Shown here piece by piece: positions 6,888 through 16,567 of a stretch of 64,000 nucleotides of DNA. This DNA is from an uncultured Caulobacteraceae bacterium. Its GTDB lineage: Bacteria; Pseudomonadota; Alphaproteobacteria; Caulobacterales; Caulobacteraceae. Position numbers and translations under genes: made by a program. Location: positions 1 through 64,000 of the forward strand of contig CAIQJF010000025.1 of NCBI GenBank assembly GCA_903872075.1, in the 5' to 3' direction. Numbering within the stretch: the first letter of the stretch is position 1; every line of letters begins with the position of its first letter. The notes under the pieces were generated by a model. The model did no database searches, was not told where the DNA came from, and was given only the letters and a program-made list of their open reading frames with translations.

Positions 6888-8006
6888 CTACTTCTTCGCC
6901 GCCAGGTTCAGGCGGATCGGGATGTTGATCACCGCCCCGTCCACCGGGCCGCCGTCCGGGGTCCACGGGTTCATCCGCATCGCCGAGGCCAGTTTCACCA
7001 CCGCCTCGGAGAAGCCCAGGCCATCCGGATCGCCGGGCAAAGGCGTGCAGCCGGTCATGGCCCCGTCGGGCGCGATCACGCAGCGGGCGACACCCTTGCC
7101 GGTGGTCAGGCCCTTGGCCGCCGCCTCGGGCGGGAAGAGTTTCACCGTCTTCTCCGGGTCGAAGCCAGCGATCCAGACCGCGTCGCTGACCACCCGCCGA
7201 TGCAGCTCATCGGTCGGCGGAAAGCGCACCGGCACGTCCACCCAGAGCGGGTTACGATGCGGCGAGCGGGCCGAGTCCGGCGAGACCCGGAAGTGCGCCG
7301 CCAGACTGACGGCGGCCAGGCCGAAGCCGTGGTTGTCGGGGGTATCCTTGCGCACCTCGCAGCCGGTCAGGGCGCCGGACCGCTCAACATGGCAGTGGGC
7401 CACGGCATAGCCTTCGAGGCCGCCGCCCTTGGCCGGATAGGCGCGCGCCAGATCGTCGAAACCGGCCGCCTGAGCCCAGATCGGATGGTCAAGCATGGTG
7501 ACCTCGCGCATCTCGGCCCGCGTACCGTTCAGGCTGATGGTGCGGCGGCCCATATCGGGCATGCCGGAAGAGTCCTGCAGCTGGATGTTGTCGTCGGTGT
7601 CGGCGTTGAACGTGATCGGAATGTTCATCATCGCCGTGATCGGCCCGTCCGGCCCCATGGCCGGCTTCAGCTTGAACGTCGGCCGCAGCAACAGGGCCGC
7701 CGCGCCGAAGCCCCGTCCTTTCGGGTCCTCGGAGAGGATATCGCACTCTTCGGCCAGGCCGTGGGCATCGACCTTGCAACTCAACGTGGCTCGGCCGCTG
7801 ATCCGGGCCTGATAGGCCCCGACCGGCCAGACGGAGAGGATAAGTGCGTTGTCCGGCTTGTGAATCCAGTCGTCGCTGCTGTCCATCTGCGCAACGACAT
7901 GGGGCAGTTTGTGAGTCGAGACCACCAGCGGGCTGACCTGCGTCGGCGCCTGCGTCTCACCCGAGCCGCCCGCCAGCGCCAGCGCCATCACCACAGCTAC
8001 GACCAT
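6888..8006 (-). CDS. Secreted protein with three TonB C-terminal-like modules
   Basis: A 372-residue protein with a short hydrophobic leader (MVVAVVMALALAGG). It is then built from three related modules, each of the pattern AYP/ARI...G-x-A-x-x-x-C-x-V...G-x-L-x-x-C-x-V...P-x-G-x-GFG-x-AA-hydrophobic-hydrophobic...P...x-IPI-x-F. This is the TonB C-terminal fold that grips TonB boxes of outer-membrane receptors. It has no TonB-like Pro-rich spacer. Each module keeps two Cys, suggesting disulfides and a periplasmic site. It is not a classical TonB; it could bind receptors or cell-wall partners. Confidence 0.75.
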   Translation of the reverse strand: MVVAVVMALALAGGSGETQAPTQVSPLVVSTHKLPHVVAQMDSSDDWIHKPDNALILSVWPVGAYQARISGRATLSCKVDAHGLAEECDILSEDPKGRGFGAAALLLRPTFKLKPAMGPDGPITAMMNIPITFNADTDDNIQLQDSSGMPDMGRRTISLNGTRAEMREVTMLDHPIWAQAAGFDDLARAYPAKGGGLEGYAVAHCHVERSGALTGCEVRKDTPDNHGFGLAAVSLAAHFRVSPDSARSPHRNPLWVDVPVRFPPTDELHRRVVSDAVWIAGFDPEKTVKLFPPEAAAKGLTTGKGVARCVIAPDGAMTGCTPLPGDPDGLGFSEAVVKLASAMRMNPWTPDGGPVDGAVINIPIRLNLAAKK

Positions 8007-8100
8007 CGCCCGCCCTCCACATGTCCGAAGCCTGCCACTCCGTTTCAGCGATCATAGCCCACCCCGTGACGTCGCGCCCAGCCCGGCCTATCGTTGCGCC

Positions 8101-10965
8101 ATGACCGATACGCTCGACGCCACCGTCCCCGCCGCGCCCCAGGATGGCGCCGCCGTGCGCCTCTATCTGGTGGACGGCTCAGGCTTCATCTTCCGGGCCT
8201 TCCACGCCCTGCCGCCCCTCACGCGCAAGTCCGACGGCCTGCCCGTGGGCGCGGTGCAGGGCTTTTGCAACATGCTCTGGAAGCTGCTTGTCGAGATGAA
8301 GGCGGCGCCCGACGCCCCAACCCACCTGGCCGTGGTGTTCGATCACTCGGAGAAGACGTTCCGCAACGCCCTCTACGACGGTTACAAGGCCCATCGGCCG
8401 CCGGCGCCGGCGGACCTCGTGCCGCAGTTCCCGCTGGTGCGCGAGGCCACCCGGGCCTTCGGCGTGCCCAGCCTGGAACTGCCCGGCTACGAGGCCGACG
8501 ACGTCATCGCCGCCTATGCCGACACGGTCTCCCGCGCCGGAGGGGAGGTGGTAATCATCTCGTCCGACAAGGATCTGATGCAGCTGGTGAACGACCGCGT
8601 CTCCATGCTCGACACCATGAAGAACCTGCACATCCGCCACGATCAGGTGGTGGAGAAGTTCGGGGTGGGGCCGGAGAAGGTGGTGGAGGTTCAGGCGCTC
8701 TGCGGCGACGCGGTGGACAATGTCCCCGGGGCGCCGGGCATCGGCATCAAGACCGCCTCGGCCCTGATCCTGGAATATGGCGACCTCGACACCCTTCTGG
8801 CCCGGGCCGGCGAGATCAAGCAACCCAAGCGGCGGGAAACCCTGATCGCCTTCGCCGACCAGATCCGGCTGTCGCGCCAGCTGGTCACCCTCGACCGCAA
8901 CACGCCCCTGCCGGAGCCCCTGACCGACCTTGTGGTGCGTCCGCCGGAGCCGCAGGTCCTGGCCGCCTTTCTGGAGGCCATGGAGTTCCGCACCTTGGCC
9001 CGCCGCGTGAGCGAAGGCGGCGGACGGCCGCCGGCCACGACGCCGTCAGTTACGGCCCCCGCGACGTCGTCCGGCTCGGCAGCCCCATCCCCGGCCCCGG
9101 CCGAACCAGCCGCGCCGATCGACACCAAGGCCTATGTCTGCGTGCGCGATCTCGCCACCCTGGATGCCTGGATCGACCGGGCCCGCGCCATCGGTACGGT
9201 GGCGTTCGATACCGAGACCGACTCCCTGTCGTCGGCTAATTCTGGCCTTGTGGGGGTCTCCCTGGCTCTGGCCCCCAATGAGGCCTGCTACATCCCGGTC
9301 GGGCATGAGGAGGCCGAGGGGCTGGCTCTGGAGGCCGCCCCCGATCTCGGACAGCTGCCGCTGGAGACGGTGATCGCCCGGCTAAAGCCCCTGCTCGAGG
9401 ATCCGGCCGTCCTCAAGGTCGGCCAGAACGCCAAGTATGATCTCGCCGTCCTGTCCCGCTACGGCATCGCCGTGTGGCCGATCGACGACACCATGCTGAT
9501 CTCCTACGTGCTGGAGGCTGGCATGCACGGCCATGGCATGGACGAGCTGAGCGCCCTGTGGCTGGGCCATACCCCGATCAGCTTCAAACAGGTCGCCGGG
9601 ACCGGCAAGGCCCAGAAGAGCTTCAAGCACGTGGCGCTTGAGCCGGCGACCGCCTATGCGGCCGAGGACGCCGACGTCACCCTGCGCCTCTACAATGTTC
9701 TACGGCCACGCCTGCCGCGCGAACGTCTTTTGACGGTCTATGAGACCCTGGAGCGGCCGATGCCGCCGGTCCTGGCGCAGATGGAGTGCGAGGGCATCCG
9801 GGTCGATCCCGACCGTCTGCGCCACCTCTCGCACGATTTCTCCATGCGCATGGCGGAGTTGGAGAAGGAGGCCCAGACCCTCGCCGGGCGCCCCTTCAAT
9901 CTCGGCAGTCCCAAGCAGATCGGCGACGTGCTGTTCGGCGACATGGGCCTGACCGGCGGCAAGAAGACCGCCACCGGCGTATGGAGCACCGACGCGGCGG
10001 TTCTTGAGGACCTCGCCGTGCAAGGCCAAGCCCTGCCGCGCGTCCTGCTCGACTGGCGCCAGCTCTCCAAGCTCAAGGGCACCTACACCGACGCCTTGGC
10101 GGCGGCGATCTCGCCGCGCACGGGGCGGGTCCACACCGCCTACGCCCTGGCCTCAACCACCACCGGACGGCTGTCGTCCTCCGATCCGAACCTGCAGAAC
10201 ATCCCAATCCGCACCGAGGAGGGGCGCAAGATCCGCGCCGCCTTCGTGGCCGAGCCCGGCCATCTGCTGATCAGCGCCGACTACAGCCAGATCGAGCTGC
10301 GCCTGCTGGCCCACATCGGCGACATCGAACAGCTGAAGCGCGCCTTCCGCGAGGGTCAGGACATTCACGCAATGACCGCCTCGGAGATCTTCGGCGTGCC
10401 GGTGGAGGGCATGCCCTCCGAGATTCGCCGCCGGGCCAAGGCGATCAACTTCGGCATCGTCTACGGCATCTCGGCCTTCGGTCTCGCAAACCAGCTGTCG
10501 ATCCCGCAGGACGAGGCGGGGGCCTATATCAGGACCTACTTCGAGCGGTTCCCCGGCATCCGGGCCTATATGGACGCCACCCGCGCCCTGGTGCGCGAGC
10601 AGGGCTATGTGACCACCCTGTTCGGCCGGAAGGTGAACATCCCGATGGTCCGCTCCAAGTCGGTGGGCGAACGTCAGTTCGCAGAGCGGGCCGCTATCAA
10701 CGCCCCGATCCAGGGCGCCGCCGCCGACGTCATGCGCCGGGCCATGATCCGCATGCCAGGGGCGCTGCGGGACGCCGGCTTGACCGCGCGCATGCTGCTG
10801 CAGGTCCACGACGAACTGGTTTTCGAGGCCCCCGAAGCCGAGGCCGAAGCCGTCTGCGCCGTGGCGCGGCAGGTAATGGAGAAGGCCGCCCTACCGGCGG
10901 TGGACTTCTCCGTTCCGCTCCTCGTCGAAGCCCGCGCCGCCGCCAACTGGGAAGCCGCCCACTAG
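8101..10965 (+). CDS. polA: DNA polymerase I
   Basis: 954 residues, a normal full-length Pol I. Residues about 15-300 are the 5'-3' flap exonuclease (DGSGFIFRAFHALP, ELPGYEADDVIA, SDKDLMQLV, GAPGIGIKTA). Residues about 345-530 are a 3'-5' proofreading domain with an intact DTE motif near 366. Polymerase motifs follow: A (SADYSQIELRLLA, near 724), B (RRRAKAINFGIVYG, near 775) and C (QVHDELVFE, near 901). It removes RNA primers and fills repair gaps. A Pro/Ala linker near 315-335 joins the exonuclease to the rest. Confidence 0.98.
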   Translation: MTDTLDATVPAAPQDGAAVRLYLVDGSGFIFRAFHALPPLTRKSDGLPVGAVQGFCNMLWKLLVEMKAAPDAPTHLAVVFDHSEKTFRNALYDGYKAHRPPAPADLVPQFPLVREATRAFGVPSLELPGYEADDVIAAYADTVSRAGGEVVIISSDKDLMQLVNDRVSMLDTMKNLHIRHDQVVEKFGVGPEKVVEVQALCGDAVDNVPGAPGIGIKTASALILEYGDLDTLLARAGEIKQPKRRETLIAFADQIRLSRQLVTLDRNTPLPEPLTDLVVRPPEPQVLAAFLEAMEFRTLARRVSEGGGRPPATTPSVTAPATSSGSAAPSPAPAEPAAPIDTKAYVCVRDLATLDAWIDRARAIGTVAFDTETDSLSSANSGLVGVSLALAPNEACYIPVGHEEAEGLALEAAPDLGQLPLETVIARLKPLLEDPAVLKVGQNAKYDLAVLSRYGIAVWPIDDTMLISYVLEAGMHGHGMDELSALWLGHTPISFKQVAGTGKAQKSFKHVALEPATAYAAEDADVTLRLYNVLRPRLPRERLLTVYETLERPMPPVLAQMECEGIRVDPDRLRHLSHDFSMRMAELEKEAQTLAGRPFNLGSPKQIGDVLFGDMGLTGGKKTATGVWSTDAAVLEDLAVQGQALPRVLLDWRQLSKLKGTYTDALAAAISPRTGRVHTAYALASTTTGRLSSSDPNLQNIPIRTEEGRKIRAAFVAEPGHLLISADYSQIELRLLAHIGDIEQLKRAFREGQDIHAMTASEIFGVPVEGMPSEIRRRAKAINFGIVYGISAFGLANQLSIPQDEAGAYIRTYFERFPGIRAYMDATRALVREQGYVTTLFGRKVNIPMVRSKSVGERQFAERAAINAPIQGAAADVMRRAMIRMPGALRDAGLTARMLLQVHDELVFEAPEAEAEAVCAVARQVMEKAALPAVDFSVPLLVEARAAANWEAAH

Positions 10966-10974
10966 GCCCGCGCC

Positions 10975-11568
10975 TCAGGCGACAAATCGGCGGAGCGGTC
11001 CCCAGGTCATGCGATGGATGGGGCAAGGACCCAGCCGCGCGAGGGCGGCGGCATGTTCGGGGACGCCATAACCCTTGTGAGCGGCGAAACCGTAGCCCGG
11101 ATATTTCGCGTCCATGTCCGACATGACCGCATCCCGCGCCGTCTTGGCGAGAATGGAGGCTGCGGCAATGGAGCTAGACAAGGAGTCGCCCTTCACCACC
11201 GTGCGCACCGGGCAGCCGACCCTGAAGGGGTAGTTGCCGTCCACGAGGGCGAAGGCCGGCGCCACGGCCATGGCCGCCACCGCCCGCTGCATGGCCAGTT
11301 CCGTCGCCTTGAGGATATTCAGCGCGCAGATCTCTTCCGACGAGGCGAAGCCGACGCCCCAGGCCAGGGCCCGCTCGCGAATCTGCGGCGCCAGAGCCTC
11401 GCGCCGCGCGGCCGAGAGTTTCTTGGAATCGTCCAGCCCCGCGATCTCGACCCCGGGCGCCAGGATCACCGCCCCGGCGCCCACCGGCCCAGCCCAGGGT
11501 CCACGCCCGGCCTCGTCGACGCCGCACACCGGTTGGGGGCAGATCGCCTCCAAACTCCGGTCAGGCAT
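10975..11568 (-). CDS. rnhB: Ribonuclease HII
   Basis: 197 residues. It cleaves RNA in RNA-DNA hybrids, including single ribonucleotides misincorporated in DNA. The catalytic carboxylates are visible in [14 protein letters not shown] near the N-terminus, DDSKKLS, the ALVDGN segment and the C-terminal [13 protein letters not shown] with SDMDAKYP. Its ATG lies 8 nt inside the end of tag, so the two repair genes are probably translated together. It is convergent with polA. Confidence 0.96.
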   Translation of the reverse strand: MPDRSLEAICPQPVCGVDEAGRGPWAGPVGAGAVILAPGVEIAGLDDSKKLSAARREALAPQIRERALAWGVGFASSEEICALNILKATELAMQRAVAAMAVAPAFALVDGNYPFRVGCPVRTVVKGDSLSSSIAAASILAKTARDAVMSDMDAKYPGYGFAAHKGYGVPEHAAALARLGPCPIHRMTWGPLRRFVA

Positions 11569-12178
11569 GCCGGTGGGACCTGTCCATGGCGGCGACCTCG
11601 GCGTGGCGGAAGCAGCCGGTCACGTGATCGTTGACCATCCCGACGGCCTGCATGAAGGCGTAGGTGATCACCGGTCCGCAGAAGTTGAAGCCCTTGGCCT
11701 TCAGGGCCCGCGCCATATCCGCCGCGACCGGGGTCTGCGCCGGCACCTGGCCAATGCCGTCCCAGCTGTTCTGGATCGGCGCGCCGCCGACGAAGTCCCA
11801 GAGGAAGGCAGAGAAGTCCTCTCCCTGGTCGCGCATGGCGAGCCAGATCCGCGCGCCGCGGATCGCCGCGTCGATCTTGGCCCCTGAGCGGACGATTCCG
11901 GCGTCGGCCAGCAACCGCGCCCGGTCGGCCTCGCCGTAGCGCGCCACAAGTTCGGGATCGAAATTGTCGAAGGCGGCCCGGAAGGCCTCGCGCTTCTTCA
12001 GGATCGTGATCCAGGCCAGTCCGGCCTGGAAACCGTCCAGCACCAGCTTTTCCCAGAGGGCGCGGGGATCGTACTCCGGCACGCCCCACTCCGCGTCATG
12101 ATAGGCGACATAGAGCTCATCCTTAGGGTTGGCCCAGCCGCAGCGGGCGCCCTCATGCTCGTAAATCTTGACGCCCAT
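11561..12178 (-). CDS. tag: DNA-3-methyladenine glycosylase I
   Basis: 205 residues, the usual size. TagI removes 3-methyladenine from alkylated DNA. The zinc ligands expected for the family are present: Cys in the N-terminal RCGWA, His in [12 protein letters not shown], and the C-terminal His and Cys in [26 protein letters not shown] and [18 protein letters not shown] are further signatures. It is the first gene of a two-gene operon with rnhB. Confidence 0.96.
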   Translation of the reverse strand: MGVKIYEHEGARCGWANPKDELYVAYHDAEWGVPEYDPRALWEKLVLDGFQAGLAWITILKKREAFRAAFDNFDPELVARYGEADRARLLADAGIVRSGAKIDAAIRGARIWLAMRDQGEDFSAFLWDFVGGAPIQNSWDGIGQVPAQTPVAADMARALKAKGFNFCGPVITYAFMQAVGMVNDHVTGCFRHAEVAAMDRSHRHA

Positions 12179-12198
12179 GGACGGCGGCCCCCAAACAC

Positions 12199-13266
12199 AT
12201 GCGCATGCGCATTCTCAATGTGGCCGATTTCAACTGGATGACCGGCGCCGAGAAAGACAGCGCCAGACTCTCCCTGTTCGACATCTGCCGCAAGTTCAGC
12301 CTCGCCGCGACGCGGGCCGATCATCTGGTGGTGGAGTTTTCCGACCGGGCCGTGGCGCGCGGCGCGGCGCCGCTGGGGATCAAGGGCCTTGGCGGCGCCT
12401 GGGCGAACCGCCGCTTCCTGCAGGTCGTCGATGAACTCAAGCCTGACCTGATCCTGCTGCACTTCGCGGACCTGATCAGCAACGCCGCGCTGGCCGAGGC
12501 CCGGCGGCTCAGTCCGGGCGTCACCATCGCCGACATCAATATCGACCCGATCTGGACGCCGAAGAATCAGAAGCGGCTGGCGCTGCGCCGCGGCGTCGCG
12601 GACGGCCTGTTCGTCACCACCGCAGAACCGGATCTCGCCAGCTACGCCGGGACCGGCGCCTTCGCGGCCTTTCTGCCCAACCCCGTCGACCGGGCCATCG
12701 AGACAGGGCGCGTGTTCGAGGCCGACACCCCGCTCGATCTGCTGTTTCCCTGCAGCGACGAGGAACCGCGCGAGGTGGGCGGCGAGTTGACGATGCCAAG
12801 CGTCGCGGCGCTTCATCTCAGGGGCGCCGTCCAGGGGTTGCGTATGGCGACCCCGGGGATCAACGGCGAGGCCCAAGCGCGGGGCGTCCGCTATTTCGAG
12901 ACGCTACAGAGCGCTCGGATGGGCTGGGCCCTGTCCCGGCGCGCGAGCCTGCCGCTCTACGCCAGCGACCGCATGGCGCACTTCTTTGGCTGGGGCCTGA
13001 CCGTTCTGCTCGATCGCCGCGCGGGCTTCGACCGCTTCTACGACGGCGGCTCGGCGGTCTACTACTCGGGGGCCGACGACCTTGCCGCCGCCGTGAGGCG
13101 CCTTATCGCCGACGACGCCCAGGCCCGCGCCATCGCCAAGCGGGGCTGGGAGACCACCTGGCGGCTTTTTGATTCGGGAAGAATCCTGACCTACGTCCTC
13201 GCTCAGCTTTTCGACGAGGGTGGCGCGCGCGACTATGAATGGCCCTGCGCGAGGTGGGGCGGCTAG
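12199..13266 (+). CDS. Glycosyltransferase-like protein (CgeB/GT4-like)
   Basis: 355 residues, cytosolic. The N-terminus (MRILNVADFNWMTGAEKDS) and a Rossmann-like half with KPDLILLHFADLISN resemble GT-B transferases. The C-terminal half has SRRASLPLYASDRMAHFFGWGLTVLLDRRAGFDRFYDG, matching the sugar-nucleotide-binding region of CgeB-like enzymes that modify spore, flagellin or surface structures. The acceptor is unknown. It is transcribed divergently from tag with only 20 nt between the starts. Confidence 0.75.
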   Translation: MRMRILNVADFNWMTGAEKDSARLSLFDICRKFSLAATRADHLVVEFSDRAVARGAAPLGIKGLGGAWANRRFLQVVDELKPDLILLHFADLISNAALAEARRLSPGVTIADINIDPIWTPKNQKRLALRRGVADGLFVTTAEPDLASYAGTGAFAAFLPNPVDRAIETGRVFEADTPLDLLFPCSDEEPREVGGELTMPSVAALHLRGAVQGLRMATPGINGEAQARGVRYFETLQSARMGWALSRRASLPLYASDRMAHFFGWGLTVLLDRRAGFDRFYDGGSAVYYSGADDLAAAVRRLIADDAQARAIAKRGWETTWRLFDSGRILTYVLAQLFDEGGARDYEWPCARWGG

Positions 13267-13267
13267 G

Positions 13268-14122
13268 TCAGGCGGCCGGGACAGCCTCCGCCAGCCAGTC
13301 CGGCCAGTCGACACGCCAGGGCCGGCCGTCTTCCAGGGTCAGGGGACCTTCGCCCAGCCGGTCGAGCCGCAACAGGGCCATCGCCCCGCCTTCGCCGCCG
13401 GAACAGACCTGACCGGCGCGCAGGGCGCCGCTGAGCAGACCCGACCCTGGTTCAGGCGAGGGGCCATCGAATGCGATCGGAGCCATCCGGCTCTTCACCG
13501 TACCGCGCCGCTTCATGCGCGACGTGGTCTCCTGGCCGACAAAGCAGCCCTTCTTGAAGTCGATGCCGCCCAGCAGGTCGAAATTGGCCTCGATCGGGTA
13601 ATTCCGGTCATGACCCCAGTCGGCAGCGCCAGGCAGCCCCAAGGTGAAACGGTGAGCCTCGTAGGCGTGTTCATCGACCCCCTCGGCGTCGAGGGGTGGC
13701 TCCGCACCATAGCCTCGCCACCCGAGGCCTGCGGCGCGGCGGTCAACCGCCCACCCCGCGGTGGCCACGGCGGCGTCCCACATCGCGCGCACCTCGGAAG
13801 GATCCTCGGCCAGATCCACCTTGGCGCGCAGGCGATACATCTTCAGACGTTGAAGTATCGCTGGCCGGTGCTCGGCGGCGCAGTCGATCAGGCAGCCATC
13901 CTCGCGACCCACCAGGAACAGGTCCCAGAGCAGCCGACCCTGCGGCGTGAGCAGGGCGGCGAAACGTAGTTCTCCAGGCGCCAGGCTTTCGACGTCCTGA
14001 GTCAGCAGTCCGTGCAGAAAGCTTCGCCATTCCGCACCGCTCACGGCGATGGCCGCGCGACTGAGCAGAGGGGCCCAGACCCGGGCTCCGGAAGGCGTGG
14101 TGGGATCGGAAAGACTCGTCAT
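13268..14122 (-). CDS. ygfZ: YgfZ/GcvT-family folate-binding protein
   Basis: 284 residues. The diagnostic motif KGCFVGQETTSRMK marks the YgfZ family, which binds tetrahydrofolate and supports repair or biosynthesis of certain iron-sulfur enzymes, including tRNA-thiolating MiaB. The N-terminal region (AEWRSFLHGLLTQDVESL) is the GcvT-like fold. This is the usual compact alphaproteobacterial form. It is convergent with the glycosyltransferase gene, with stops one nucleotide apart. Confidence 0.92.
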   Translation of the reverse strand: MTSLSDPTTPSGARVWAPLLSRAAIAVSGAEWRSFLHGLLTQDVESLAPGELRFAALLTPQGRLLWDLFLVGREDGCLIDCAAEHRPAILQRLKMYRLRAKVDLAEDPSEVRAMWDAAVATAGWAVDRRAAGLGWRGYGAEPPLDAEGVDEHAYEAHRFTLGLPGAADWGHDRNYPIEANFDLLGGIDFKKGCFVGQETTSRMKRRGTVKSRMAPIAFDGPSPEPGSGLLSGALRAGQVCSGGEGGAMALLRLDRLGEGPLTLEDGRPWRVDWPDWLAEAVPAA

Positions 14123-14184
14123 GACACGGATGTGGTCGCGCGCGCCCTTGGGCGCCAGGGGGGAGCAGCCTATAGGAAGCCTGC

Positions 14185-15177
14185 ATGGCGGCGCAGCGTT
14201 TCCCCATCCTGTTCATCACGGCCAGTCGCATTGGCGATGCGGTGCTGTCGTCCGGCCTGATCCGCGCCCTCTCGCGCGAGATCGAGGGTGCGCGCTTCAC
14301 CATCGTCGCCAGCGCCCTGACCGCCCCGCTGTTCGCCGAAGTTCCGGGTCTCGCCCGGATCATCGTCATGGAAAAGAAGCCCCTCGGCGGTCACTGGCTG
14401 TCCCTGTGGAATCAGGTTCGCGACCAGAAATGGGGACTGGTGGTCGATCTGCGAGGATCCGGTATCGCCGGTATGCTCCACCCCCTTCGCCGCGCCGTCC
14501 ATAAGCCGGGCGGCCCCGTCGTTCACAAGGTGATCGAAGCCGCCCGCCTGCTCAAGCTGGACGACGATCCGCCGGCGCCGTTTCTCTACACCAACGGTGG
14601 AACCGAGGCCCGGGCCATGGCCCTCACCGCCGGGGAAGGCCCGATCCTGGCCATTGCCCCCGCCGCCAACTGGGTGGGAAAGACCTGGCCGGCGGAACGC
14701 TTCGGCCTTGCCGCCCGCGCGCTGCTTGGTCCCGGAGGGCCTCTGGCCGGCGGACGTCTGATGGTGCTCGGCGGCCCCGAAGACCGTGAGATCGCCCAGT
14801 CGCTGCGCGCGGCCTCGCCGCGCGACCGCTATATCGACCTCGTTGGCCGCGAGAGTCTGCTAGTGTGCTATGCGGCGCTCAAGCATGCGCGTCTGTTCAT
14901 CGGCTGCGACTCCGGCCTGATGCATATGGCCGCGGCGGCCGGCGCCCCGACCCTTGGCCTGTTCGGCCCCTCGGACGAGCGGCTCTATGCTCCCTGGGGC
15001 CCGAAGACCCGAACCGTGCGCGGGGCGCGCACATTCGCGGAGATTCGCACCCAGGATCCACAGCTGAACCAAGCGATCTGCCACATGATGGAATTACGCG
15101 TGGAGGCGGTCACCACAGCGGCCCGTCAGCTTCTGGCCGAAACCGAGCCTACGACACCCGCGCCGCTCGAGCTCTGA
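14185..15177 (+). CDS. Glycosyltransferase family 9 (heptosyltransferase-like)
   Basis: 330 residues with the GT9 pattern: N-terminal FITASRIGDAVLSSGLIRAL for acceptor recognition, PAANWVGKTWPAERF in the middle, and the nucleotide-sugar site GCDSGLMHMAAAAGAPTLGLFGPSDERLYAPWG. GT9 enzymes add heptose or related sugars to the lipopolysaccharide core. The precise sugar cannot be told from sequence. Confidence 0.88.
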   Translation: MAAQRFPILFITASRIGDAVLSSGLIRALSREIEGARFTIVASALTAPLFAEVPGLARIIVMEKKPLGGHWLSLWNQVRDQKWGLVVDLRGSGIAGMLHPLRRAVHKPGGPVVHKVIEAARLLKLDDDPPAPFLYTNGGTEARAMALTAGEGPILAIAPAANWVGKTWPAERFGLAARALLGPGGPLAGGRLMVLGGPEDREIAQSLRAASPRDRYIDLVGRESLLVCYAALKHARLFIGCDSGLMHMAAAAGAPTLGLFGPSDERLYAPWGPKTRTVRGARTFAEIRTQDPQLNQAICHMMELRVEAVTTAARQLLAETEPTTPAPLEL

Positions 15178-15232
15178 CCGTCAACGCCCACCGAACCGTT
15201 CCCCTGAACCGATCTGCTCGCCGAGGACCTCC

Positions 15233-16567
15233 ATGACCCAGACCTTCGACCTGATCGTGCGCGGCGGCGAGGTGGTGAACCATGCCGGCCGCGGGATGGC
15301 CGATGTCGGAATCACCGGCGGCAAGATCGTCACCGTCGGCGATCTCGGCGGCGCCTCGGCCGGCGAGACGATCAACGCGGCGGGGCTGACCGTCCTCCCG
15401 GGCGTCATCGACACCCAGGTCCATTTCCGCGAACCCGGACTGGAATGGAAGGAGGACCTGGAAACAGGGTCCCGGGCCGCCGTGCTGGGCGGGGTGGTCG
15501 CCGTCTTCGAGATGCCGAACACGGAACCCACCACCACGGACGCCGACGCCATGGCGGACAAGCTGCGGCGCGCGCGGGGGCGCATGCACTGCGATCACGC
15601 TTTTTACGTCGGCGGGACCCATGACAACGCCCAGTGGCTGGGCGAGCTGGAACGACTGCCGGGATGCTGCGGGGTCAAGGTGTTCATGGGCGCCTCGACC
15701 GGGACGTTGCTCGTGCCCGACGACGAAGGCGTCGCGGCGGTGCTGCGCAACATCAACCGGCGCGGGACGTTCCACTCTGAAGACGAATACCGGCTGGCCG
15801 AACGCCGGCCCCTCGCGCGGACCGGCGACTGGACCAGCCACCCGGAGGTGCGCGACGCGGAATCGGCGATCCGCTCGACTCGCCGCCTCGTCGGGCTCGC
15901 CAAGGCGCTGGGCAAGCGAATCCACGTCCTGCACGTCACCACCGCCGAGGAGACTGCCTTTCTCGCCGACCATAAGGACGTGGCCAGCGTCGAGATCACG
16001 CCTCAGCACCTGACGCTCGAGGCGCCCGAAGCCTACGAACGCCTGCGGGGCTTCGCCCAGATGAACCCGCCCATTCGCTCCGCGCGCCACCGCCAGGCTC
16101 TTTGGCGGGGAATCGAGAGCGGTCTCGCCGACGTCCTCGGCTCGGATCACGCACCTCACACCCGCGAGGAGAAGGCGCGGCCTTATCCGGCCTCGCCCTC
16201 GGGGATGCCGGGAGTCCAGACCCTGGTGCCGGTGATGCTCACCCATGTGGCGCAGGGACGCCTGACGCTGGAGCGGTTCGTGGACCTGACCAGCCACGGC
16301 GCGAACCGGGTCTTCGGCCTGGCCGACAAAGGCCGGCTCGCCGAAGGCTATGACGCCGACCTGACCATCGTCGATCTCAAGGCGAGGCGCACCATCACAC
16401 ACGCCCAGATGGGCAGCCGCTGCGGCTGGACGCCGTTCGACGGCTTCGAGGCCCAGGGCTGGCCGGTCGCCACCATCATCCGCGGTCGCTCGGTCATGCG
16501 CGACGATGAGATCCTGCTGCCCCACGCGGGCGAACCCGTGCGCTTTCTGGAGACCCTCGCCTCGTGA
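15233..16567 (+). CDS. pyrC: Dihydroorotase
   Basis: 444 residues, class I amidohydrolase. It interconverts carbamoyl-aspartate and dihydroorotate in pyrimidine synthesis. Metal ligands and catalytic residues are seen: HFREPG near residue 64 (usually HxH in active forms; here QVHFRE keeps one His clearly), carbamylated Lys in GVKVFMGAS near 150, His in HVLHVTT, and catalytic Asp in GSDHAPHT near 304. The motif before HFREPG reads TQVHFRE rather than DxHxH, worth noting because replacement of the first metal-binding Asp/His is seen in some pseudo-dihydroorotases. It ends in a GTGA overlap with the following ligase. Confidence 0.85.
   Translation: MTQTFDLIVRGGEVVNHAGRGMADVGITGGKIVTVGDLGGASAGETINAAGLTVLPGVIDTQVHFREPGLEWKEDLETGSRAAVLGGVVAVFEMPNTEPTTTDADAMADKLRRARGRMHCDHAFYVGGTHDNAQWLGELERLPGCCGVKVFMGASTGTLLVPDDEGVAAVLRNINRRGTFHSEDEYRLAERRPLARTGDWTSHPEVRDAESAIRSTRRLVGLAKALGKRIHVLHVTTAEETAFLADHKDVASVEITPQHLTLEAPEAYERLRGFAQMNPPIRSARHRQALWRGIESGLADVLGSDHAPHTREEKARPYPASPSGMPGVQTLVPVMLTHVAQGRLTLERFVDLTSHGANRVFGLADKGRLAEGYDADLTIVDLKARRTITHAQMGSRCGWTPFDGFEAQGWPVATIIRGRSVMRDDEILLPHAGEPVRFLETLAS

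Noticed and set aside
11622..11632. Other CACGTG-containing sites (for example near 9630, 11627, 30679, 46362 and 53629) as parS
   Set aside because: They share only the central 6 bp and lack the TGTTT/AAACA arms, so they are not ParB sites.
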